Source: Bacteroidota bacterium
Lineage (GTDB): Bacteria; Bacteroidota; Bacteroidia; Chitinophagales; Saprospiraceae
Assembly (NCBI GenBank): GCA_024277695.1
Contig: JAJRUR010000053.1
Span: 1 to 10,004 of the forward strand
Length of the DNA stretch: 10,004 nucleotides
Reading direction: 5' to 3'
Shown here: piece after piece, positions 1 through 4,988 of the stretch
Layout of the letters: each line of letters starts with the position of its first letter
Position numbering within the stretch: position 1 is the first letter of the stretch
Position numbers and translations under genes: made by a program
Notes under the pieces: generated by a model
The model's input: only the letters and a program-made list of their open reading frames with translations
What the model was told of the DNA's origin: nothing
Database searches by the model: none

Positions 1-84
1 GCACATGCTGTACAGTCCCGTCAAACGGTACTATCACTGGAGCATAAAATCACTAAAGTTTTTGGCAGAAGTGGTGACAGGTAG
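1..84 (+). CDS. Possible 3' end of a rightward gene cut by the window edge
   Basis: The first frame is open from the window edge to a TAG at 82-84 and reads AHAVQSRQTVLSLEHKITKV and then FGRSGDR. This would be the last 27 residues of a protein. The peptide is plausible but I do not recognise it. A second frame is also open from the edge to a TGA at 101-103 (start of that stretch HMLYSPVKRYYHWSIKSLKF), so the frame assignment is uncertain. Only one should be real, and neither may be. No terminator is visible after either stop before the AT-rich stretch and repeats that follow. Confidence 0.25.
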   Translation, partial: AHAVQSRQTVLSLEHKITKVFGRSGDR

Positions 85-260
85 ATTATCCCTAAAACTA
101 TGAGTTGCGCTAAAGATGGATGCTTTTCAAAAAAATAAATTTTAATAAATTAGTAGATAAAGATACAAAAAAAATTAGATTGCAAACTAAATCAAGTCGA
201 ATATTCATTAAAGAAACGTTAAAGCAATACGAGGTGTTGCCTGAAGCACATATATATTAC

Positions 261-462
261 AAGGGTATCGCACCTACGGCGCTACAAGGGTATCGCACCT
301 ACGGCGCTACAAAGGTATCGCACCTACGGCGCTACAAAGGTATCGCACCTACGGCGCTACAAGGGTGTCGCACCTACGGCGCTACAAGGGTGTCGCACCT
401 ACGGAGCTACAACAATATTTGCACCTACGGAGCTACTACAAACCGTTTGCTCCTACGGAGTA
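261..462. repeat. Tandem array of a 25-bp GC-rich unit, 6 near-perfect plus 2 decayed copies
   Basis: Units start at 261, 286, 311, 336, 361 and 386, with a period of exactly 25 bp and no spacers. The shared core is TCGCACCTACGGCGCTAC, preceded by AAGGGTA, AAAGGTA or AAGGGTG. The sixth unit changes GGCGCTAC to GGAGCTAC. Two decayed units follow at about 411-436 (GCACCTACGGAGCTAC kept) and 437-462 (CTCCTACGGAGTAG kept). The last of these forms a small CTCC-TAC-GGAG hairpin. Units also contain AGGT and ACCT in hairpin position around the TCG or ATCGC centre. The array is GC-rich inside an AT-rich stretch. The period is not a multiple of three, so a frame crossing it reads each unit in all three phases in turn. 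This makes a coding role unlikely, although the plus strand stays open. It resembles the short intergenic repeats common in some Bacteroidota genomes; copy number elsewhere cannot be seen here. Confidence 0.93.
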
Positions 463-470
463 GATGACAA

Positions 471-497
471 AAACAAAAGCCCCGGCGGGGCGACCTG
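471..497. repeat. REP-like palindromic element, copy 1
   Basis: This 27-bp element is 26/27 identical to the copy at 521-547. Its centre at 479-491 is GCCCC-GGC-GGGGC, a 5-bp GC-only stem with a 3-nt loop, followed by GACCTG. On the minus strand the hairpin is followed by TTTTGTTTTTG, so for leftward transcription it has the form of a rho-independent terminator. The nearest leftward gene ends at 745. REP elements in other bacteria can be moved by RAYT transposases, but none is encoded here. Confidence 0.8.
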
Positions 498-520
498 ATT
501 GTAGAATAAACAGGATAAAG

Positions 521-547
521 AAACAAAAGCCCCAGCGGGGCGACCTG
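521..547. repeat. REP-like palindromic element, copy 2
   Basis: Second copy of the 27-bp element, offset by exactly 50 bp from copy 1 and differing at one loop base (A for G). The stem-loop GCCCC-AGC-GGGGC lies at 529-541. Read on the minus strand it is followed by TTTTGTTTCTTT, so it could end leftward transcripts from the membrane-protein gene whose stop is about 200 nt away. The terminator role is inferred from form alone. Confidence 0.8.
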
Positions 548-721
548 TACAATGTGTTCATTACATACACACAAATATATTTCAGAAATAATACGAAGCG
601 CAATCAAAAATTATAGTTCATTTTTTGGGTAAGTCACACGATTTCCGGACAGTTTTTATGCGTAGTCTGACAGAAAACTCCTTAAAAACTTGTTGAGTTT
701 GTAAAAAAGATACAAAGAGTT

Positions 722-748
722 ATAAAGGTGTCGTACCTGCGGCGCTAT
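722..748. repeat. Isolated diverged copy of the 25-bp unit overlapping a stop codon
   Basis: This stretch matches 22 of 27 positions of the array segment 309-335. All five differences (723, 730, 734, 739, 748) are transitions. It lies about 260 bp beyond the array. Its CGCTA segment contains the TAG stop codon (minus strand, 747-745) of the EI24-like gene. The hairpin arms AGGT (726-729) and ACCT (735-738) are intact. A G-T wobble at 730/734 occupies the place of the G-C pair in units 361-410 and the A-C mismatch in other units. Confidence 0.8.
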
Positions 749-1491
749 ATGCCTTTTTGTCTAATTTTTACATTAGATAATAGATTTTTATTCTCAGATA
801 TTTGATGGGTAGCTGCGATGGTTGCTATTGGAGTCGCTAAAAACCATCCGAGTACCGGGATACTCAACATCAGCAAAAATATGCTACCATGTATAATGGC
901 GATCAAGCGATGTCTGCGCACATAATCTGCTGTGTCTCGTACATTGTAGTACCGCTCAAGTGTGTAATCCATATTGCCAAATCCTGCATAATAGGCTTGA
1001 ACTATAAAGATACATACCGCTGAAAATCCTGCGACAAGTGGGATCAAACTCAATACCATCAGTAAGATGATCAGTAGCAGTTCTCGGATTACATTGCGAA
1101 TACTGATCCTTAGACCTCGAAGGATTTCTTTTATAAAACGCCCGGGCTTAAAGATTTGATCGGATATTATGCCGTACTCGGTTCGCTCGACTTGTTCGGA
1201 AAGTAAACTCATAAATGGCGACATGACGATGAAAAGCGCGTATTTGAAAAGAAAGATAAAACTCAACACAAATACTACAATAGAAAATTTGTCACTCAAC
1301 CATTCTATACTACTTTTGCCCAACGCAAAAGGCCACTTCTCCACAAGCCAATGTTCATAAGGGGCTAGTGCCTCATTCAGTATATAATACAGCCCCAAAA
1401 AACACAGGGCAGAAATGATGCCCGGTATTAAGATGTATCTGAATACACCATAGCGAAAAATGTCCTTAATAGCTCTGAAATAATATCTCAT
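745..1491 (-). CDS. EI24/CysZ-like integral membrane protein
   Basis: A 248-residue inner-membrane protein with hydrophobic segments at about residues 20-40, 68-90, 137-168 and 200-226. The long third segment may cross the membrane twice or form a hairpin. The stretch around 172-200 (NMDYTLERYYNVRDT, then ADYVRRHRLIAIIHG) is the conserved basic loop of the EI24 domain family, and the length is close to E. coli CysZ (about 250 residues). CysZ is a sulfate permease feeding cysteine synthesis. No cysteine-biosynthesis gene lies nearby, so sulfate transport is only a family-based guess. The gene stands alone on its strand. The TAG stop lies inside a copy of the short repeat, so the last residues (after about NLLSNV) may have been altered by repeat insertion. 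The ATG at 1491-1489 begins a typical RYYFRAIKD cytoplasmic amphipathic start. Confidence 0.88.
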   Translation of the reverse strand: MRYYFRAIKDIFRYGVFRYILIPGIISALCFLGLYYILNEALAPYEHWLVEKWPFALGKSSIEWLSDKFSIVVFVLSFIFLFKYALFIVMSPFMSLLSEQVERTEYGIISDQIFKPGRFIKEILRGLRISIRNVIRELLLIILLMVLSLIPLVAGFSAVCIFIVQAYYAGFGNMDYTLERYYNVRDTADYVRRHRLIAIIHGSIFLLMLSIPVLGWFLATPIATIAATHQISENKNLLSNVKIRQKGI

Positions 1492-1536
1492 GCGAAGTGA
1501 TTAAACTAAATTGTTTTTCAAAATACATATTTTTTT

Positions 1537-1544
1537 CAAAAGTA
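1537..1544 (-). promoter_or_regulatory. Candidate Bacteroidota -7 box TACTTTTG for the EI24-like gene
   Basis: Read on the minus strand, this octamer fits the TAnnTTTG consensus used by the Bacteroidota primary sigma factor. It ends 45 nt before the ATG at 1491. No clear TTG or TTTG was found 19-21 nt further upstream, so the call rests on one half of the promoter. The same octamer precedes the gene at 4989. Confidence 0.3.
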
Positions 1545-1770
1545 AATATCTTTGTTCATATCATCCGAGCATGTTCCGCTTCCTAAATCTATGTAATCCG
1601 TCCCAATGTATAGTGCTTTTTTTATGTGATTTACTTTAATGGACAAATGGTAGTTTTTTTGCTACGAATGGTATGATTTGTTGTTTCAAAGGTCGATATA
1701 CACTCGATGACCAAAAAATAATGTAGCTCAGTTCATTTAAAATGACTTTTGTTTTGACCTGATAGCTTGC

Positions 1771-1812
1771 TGAGTTTTGATGATCATTGGTTGAGTATTG
1801 ATGATAGTTGAC
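1771..1812. repeat. Two imperfect 21-bp direct repeats
   Basis: Positions 1771-1791 and 1792-1812 are adjacent and match at 16 of 21 positions. Both begin TGAGT and share TTGATGAT. They lie in the 489-bp non-coding gap 1492-1980, about 170 bp before the outer-membrane protein gene. The rest of the gap is AT-rich, with no convincing open reading frame or RNA gene. A pair of direct half-sites could bind a regulator, but nothing identifies one. Confidence 0.5.
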
Positions 1813-1917
1813 ACATTTGCTTCTATATTGGGCTATTCGGACAGACTATATACTGAAAAGCGACATCTATACATTCTTGCTTGATTTCCCAATCATCTGC
1901 TTGTATCCTTGCAGCAC

Positions 1918-1937
1918 GATGACAAAAGAATGTCATC
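1918..1937. promoter_or_regulatory. Perfect 7-bp inverted repeat in the leader of the barrel gene
   Basis: GATGACA (1918-1924) and TGTCATC (1931-1937) are perfect inverted arms around the 6-nt loop AAAGAA, ending 43 nt before the ATG at 1981. It could be an operator or a hairpin in the 5' untranslated RNA. No T tract follows on either strand, so it is not a typical terminator. The role is unknown. Confidence 0.45.
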
Positions 1938-1980
1938 AATTATTAACCTACAATTTAATTTTTAACTCAAATCACTTATT

Positions 1981-2658
1981 ATGACTTATCGATCTATTTT
2001 TATTTTTGTGCTTCTTCTACAATCTATCTGTACTTTTAGTCAGAGTTCTATCGGATTCCAATTTGGATACAACAATTCAGACTACAGATATATTATGAAT
2101 TATTCTGACCTGCAAGCAACCAATGCTCTGAATGGTTTCAATCTGGGTATTTATTATCAAAAAGTATTGGGGCAGGGCCTAAGTATTTCGCCGGAGCTAC
2201 ATTACACGCACCGCGGATTTGTCCTCAATAGAGGATTTGAAAGTGGTAGCCAAATTTTAACCAAGATCAACCTTGCTTTTGTTGAGACAGCAGCAATAGT
2301 TAAATGGGGCTCAACTGCCCAAAACTTAACTCCTTTTTTTGAATTAGGGCCAAAGCTATCCTATAGAGTGCAAGGCAGTAGTACTCATTTTTATGAGACT
2401 GGTACGGAATCTTTTGAGAGCGGCATGATAGCGCCTATGGAACTAGCTTTCATCATCGGCGGTGGTTTTTCTCTACCTGTAGCTACTACAAAACTGCATC
2501 TGTTTTTGCGGTACTCCATGGGACTAAATAATGTATCTAATTCATCCACAGCTGATATTACTATGCGATCTCAAGTATTTTCGTTCGGAACTGCTGTCGA
2601 TCTGTGGAATACAAGAAGCTCAAAGAAAAAATATTGTACAAAATCATCTTGTCTTTAA
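1981..2658 (+). CDS. Outer-membrane beta-barrel protein, PorT-like family, secreted
   Basis: A 225-residue protein with a clear signal peptide: basic MTYR, a hydrophobic core at residues 6-18, and likely cleavage after Ser20, leaving Gln21 as the mature N-terminus as is common in Bacteroidota. The rest is built of alternating, aromatic- and glycine-rich strands separated by polar turns, such as SSIGFQFGYNNSDY, GFNLGIYYQKV and LSISPELHYTHRGF. This is the pattern of the outer-membrane beta-barrel (PorT-like) domain common in this phylum. The last clear strand ends near Trp209. A basic 16-residue tail containing Cys219 and Cys224 then follows, whereas most barrels end on an aromatic residue. The family has no specific shared function beyond residence in the outer membrane. 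The gene is single and is followed by a strong terminator. ATG 1981 is well placed for the signal peptide, with an A/T-rich leader and no ribosome-binding motif. Confidence 0.85.
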   Translation: MTYRSIFIFVLLLQSICTFSQSSIGFQFGYNNSDYRYIMNYSDLQATNALNGFNLGIYYQKVLGQGLSISPELHYTHRGFVLNRGFESGSQILTKINLAFVETAAIVKWGSTAQNLTPFFELGPKLSYRVQGSSTHFYETGTESFESGMIAPMELAFIIGGGFSLPVATTKLHLFLRYSMGLNNVSNSSTADITMRSQVFSFGTAVDLWNTRSSKKKYCTKSSCL

Positions 2659-2693
2659 ATACTATTTATTTAGCTATTAATCCTTTCATAATT

Positions 2694-2723
2694 AAAAGAG
2701 TAGAAAATATTTTCTACTCTTTT
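2694..2723. terminator. Bidirectional terminator, 30-bp perfect palindrome
   Basis: The sequence is a perfect palindrome centred between 2708 and 2709, with inner arms AGAGTAGAAAAT (2697-2708) and ATTTTCTACTCT (2709-2720) extended by AAA/TTT. As RNA it folds to a stem of 10 bp or more with an ATAT loop. On the plus strand it ends in seven Ts (2721-2726 plus the preceding base), and on the minus strand in TTTTAATT. It lies 36 nt after the barrel gene stop and 50 nt after the response-regulator stop, between convergent genes, so it probably serves both. Confidence 0.9.
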
Positions 2724-2772
2724 TTTATTTGTCCGGATAACAGATAGATGACAGATAGCAATTATCTCAAAC

Positions 2773-3459
2773 TCATTCGGTAAATTTATATCCAACGCCT
2801 CGCACCGAATGAAAATGGCGGGGAGATCTTGGGTTTTGTTCGAAGTATTTTCTGAACGCCATGATAAAATTATCTACAGTCCGTGTCGATGGAAAAACAT
2901 CGTATCCCCAGACTGTTTTTAGGATCGTATTTCTGGAGATGACTTCATCTTTGTGTGTGAAGAATAGTTTTAATAAATGTGCTTCTTTTTTGGTCAGTTG
3001 AAACTCACCATGTACGCCTATAGCTTTATGGTTTTTGAAGTTGACGGAGTTGCTGCCGAAATGTATTGTATCTAAGTCTTTTTGATTCTTCTGTGTCTGC
3101 GTACGACGAAATATATTTTTTATGCGCAGGAGAAGTTCTTCGATCTGAAAGGGTTTGGTAATATAATCATCTGCTCCGCTTTTGAGCCCTTTAATGATAT
3201 CTTGAGCAGCATCCTTGGCAGTCAACATTATGATGGGTAGAGTAGGATTTGTTAAGCGGATCATCTGACAGATCTCTAAACCACTTATTTTAGGTAGCAT
3301 TAGATCTAGAAGCAATAGATCGAAATGTTGACTCTTGAGTTTTGTCATTGCCTCTTCTCCGTCATGTGCAGTAATGACTTCATAATCTTCAAGTTCTAAA
3401 TTGAGGCGGAGAGCTTCACGGATACTTTTTTCATCTTCAACCAATAATATTCTGTTCAT
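2773..3459 (-). CDS. OmpR/PhoB-type response regulator transcription factor
   Basis: A 228-residue two-domain regulator. The receiver domain covers about residues 1-115. It has the acidic pair Glu8-Asp9, the phosphate-accepting Asp52 in LLLLDLMLPKISG, Thr80 in IIMLTAKD and Lys102 in DYITKPF. After a short linker, the winged-helix DNA-binding domain runs from about 130 to 228, with the typical EFQLTKKEAHLLKLF start, the recognition segment RTVDNFIMAFRKYF and the wing SVRGVGYKF. It starts 4 nt after the stop of the histidine kinase gene, so the two are a co-transcribed and probably translationally coupled pair. Phosphotransfer from the kinase to Asp52 is expected from family knowledge. Target genes cannot be told, although the nearest gene is a convergent outer-membrane protein. 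All catalytic and fold landmarks are present and the length is normal. Confidence 0.96.
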   Translation of the reverse strand: MNRILLVEDEKSIREALRLNLELEDYEVITAHDGEEAMTKLKSQHFDLLLLDLMLPKISGLEICQMIRLTNPTLPIIMLTAKDAAQDIIKGLKSGADDYITKPFQIEELLLRIKNIFRRTQTQKNQKDLDTIHFGSNSVNFKNHKAIGVHGEFQLTKKEAHLLKLFFTHKDEVISRNTILKTVWGYDVFPSTRTVDNFIMAFRKYFEQNPRSPRHFHSVRGVGYKFTE

Positions 3460-3463
3460 AGTG

Positions 3464-4456
3464 TTACAAATCCGGTTTATTTATTTTTATTTTGATCCAA
3501 AAAATACTTCCTTGAGGTTTATTGCTTTGGTAGCCGTATTGCCATCCATGCGCTTCGCTGATTTTTCTAACGATATAAAGCCCCAATCCGGTTCCTTTTG
3601 TCGTTCTGGTGTCTTCTGATCCGACACGGTAGAAACGGTCAAATATTTTTTTTCTTTCGGGGGCAGTGACGCCTATGCCTTTATCGATGACGCGAAGTGT
3701 TGCTACATCGTTTTTTTGGAAGAACTCTATATCAATAGATTTGTGCTCCGGACTGTATTTGATGGCGTTGTCGATTAGATTATTGACTATACTGTCAAAC
3801 CCGTCTCGATCTGCATAGATGACTATTGCATCCGGTATCTTGATCTTTATATTGTAATCCGGGTATGTTTGGGCTATACTTCGTGTGCATTGTCGTACTG
3901 CCTCTCGTACATCAATAGCTTCCGGATAGGGTTGGTATTGCGCATCGACTCTAGCCGAAAAGAGGAGGTTTCGGATGAGCTTATTGAGGCGTTCGAGATC
4001 ATAGCGGCTGTTAGTAAGCAGAGTACTGCGCTGTTTCGCAGTGAGTTGTGGCCTTAATAGTGTATCCAAGGCGATCTTTAGGGATGCGATGGGAGATTTT
4101 AGTTCGTGGGATATAGAGAGTAAGAAGTTGCGTTTCATATTGGCTGTAGCCACTTCTCTTCTGTAAGAATTATATATAAACCAAATGGCCAATAACAAGC
4201 TCAATATGATGACAATACCTTCACCGATGATCATTCTTTCTTGGCGTTTGTATTCTTGTTGCGTGCGCCTATATGCTTCGGTATCCCTTAGTTCACTGAT
4301 GGGTTTATTGGACTCCAAGGCTAAGATTTGGAGTTCTTTTTGGTAAATAATCCTATTCTTTTGGTGGTGCAGGTAAGTCCACCATCCGAGTGCCAAAATC
4401 ATATACACAATGACAAAATGACTTATGATACGGAGTTTGTTATTTGAGTTATTCAT
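3464..4456 (-). CDS. Sensor histidine kinase, two-TM membrane type
   Basis: From the ATG at 4456 the protein has 330 residues; an upstream in-frame ATG at 4567 would give 367. I prefer 4456 because it puts the basic NNSNNKLR directly before the first membrane segment (about residues 11-28), whereas the extra 37 residues look unlike a family N-terminus. A small extracytoplasmic sensor of about 45 residues (IIYQKELQILALESNKPISE and on) lies before TM2 (about 76-96). Then come HisKA with the phospho-accepting His117 in SISHELKSPIASL, and HATPase_c with the N box NNLIDNAIKYSP, the G1 box DKGIG, the F region FDRFYRV and the G2 box GTGLGLYIV. No HAMP or PAS domain is evident. It precedes its response regulator by 4 nt. 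The sensed signal is unknown. Confidence 0.94.
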   Translation of the reverse strand: MNNSNNKLRIISHFVIVYMILALGWWTYLHHQKNRIIYQKELQILALESNKPISELRDTEAYRRTQQEYKRQERMIIGEGIVIILSLLLAIWFIYNSYRREVATANMKRNFLLSISHELKSPIASLKIALDTLLRPQLTAKQRSTLLTNSRYDLERLNKLIRNLLFSARVDAQYQPYPEAIDVREAVRQCTRSIAQTYPDYNIKIKIPDAIVIYADRDGFDSIVNNLIDNAIKYSPEHKSIDIEFFQKNDVATLRVIDKGIGVTAPERKKIFDRFYRVGSEDTRTTKGTGLGLYIVRKISEAHGWQYGYQSNKPQGSIFWIKIKINKPDL

Positions 4457-4801
4457 AAAAGTGCTACAAAGTAATGATTTTGCGGTTTTAGTTGTGATGA
4501 CTGTGTGATAGAAAGCTTGTGCTTGAGCTTTTTTGAGTCCAAATATCCCATTTTGGCAGAGGAACATCAGACGTTAATAGGAGTTCGTCAAAAGACATAA
4601 TAGATATGTAAATAATTTCTATATGTTATTAAGTAAAAAGTAATCAATGAAATACATATTAAATAATAATTTAAAGCTCACGTATTTAAGCAGAATACAT
4701 AACCCCCAAAATTTTCATCTTATAACGCTTGGATATATGCCTGTACGACCTATAGCTGAGTATCGCTTTTATATCCTTATGCGCCAAAACACCTATGCAC
4801 T

Positions 4802-4819
4802 TACGACTAGACAGTCGTA
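4802..4819. other. Perfect 7-bp inverted repeat in an intergenic region
   Basis: TACGACT (4802-4808) and AGTCGTA (4813-4819) pair perfectly around the loop AGAC. No T tract follows on the plus strand. The position is mid-intergenic, about 235 bp from the nearest rightward start. It could be an operator or part of a small RNA; nothing decides between these. Confidence 0.4.
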
Positions 4820-4952
4820 CTCGGACAGAACTGTGGGACACTTAGGAGATGGGTTTCTATGCTGCATGATTTTTTTTAGGTATAATACTAATCTAATTTT
4901 CAACATATCAGTTGCTTAGATATAATAAATACTCTTTATGTGATATTTGAGA

Positions 4953-4960
4953 TACTTTTG
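4953..4960 (+). promoter_or_regulatory. Candidate Bacteroidota -7 box TACTTTTG for the operon at 4989
   Basis: The octamer fits TAnnTTTG and ends 28 nt before the GTG start, a normal distance. A TTG or TTTG at the usual 19-21 nt upstream spacing was not found, so confidence is modest. The same octamer occurs before the EI24-like gene. Confidence 0.35.
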
Positions 4961-4988
4961 GAACAACTTTTGAAGTTTAGACTGCATC

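Larger units (their letters stand above)
4568..4988. other. Intergenic stretch between divergent genes, 421 bp
   Basis: This lies between the outermost possible kinase start (4567, minus) and the GTG at 4989 (plus), so it should hold promoters for both directions. It is AT-rich at both ends, and no tRNA or other known RNA could be recognised. An open frame at 4647-4919 encodes 90 residues. Its composition is unlike a known protein and no family is recognised, so I treat it as non-coding. A perfect 7-bp hairpin at 4802-4819 is the only clear structure. Confidence 0.6.

Noticed and set aside
261..436. CRISPR array
   Set aside because: Units follow each other directly with no unique spacers, the period is 25 bp, and no cas gene is present.
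401..460. 16S rRNA fragment, because CTCCTACGG resembles a conserved 16S segment
   Set aside because: The likeness covers only about nine bases, and flanking sequence is repeat units, not rRNA.
425..607. 60-codon minus-strand open frame
   Set aside because: It runs through both REP-like elements and part of the array; no recognisable protein features.
686..700. Stem AAACT-TGTTG-AGTTT as terminator of the EI24-like gene
   Set aside because: Only 5 bp and AT-rich, with a very short T run on the minus strand; the REP-like hairpins further on are better candidates.
1808..1836. TTGACA at 1808 as a sigma70-type -35 element
   Set aside because: No matching -10 at normal spacing, and Bacteroidota promoters use a different consensus.
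4647..4919. 90-codon plus-strand open frame between the divergent operons
   Set aside because: No recognisable domain, mixed AT-rich composition, no promoter or start context, and it would fill the region needed for regulation. Conservation in relatives would overturn this.
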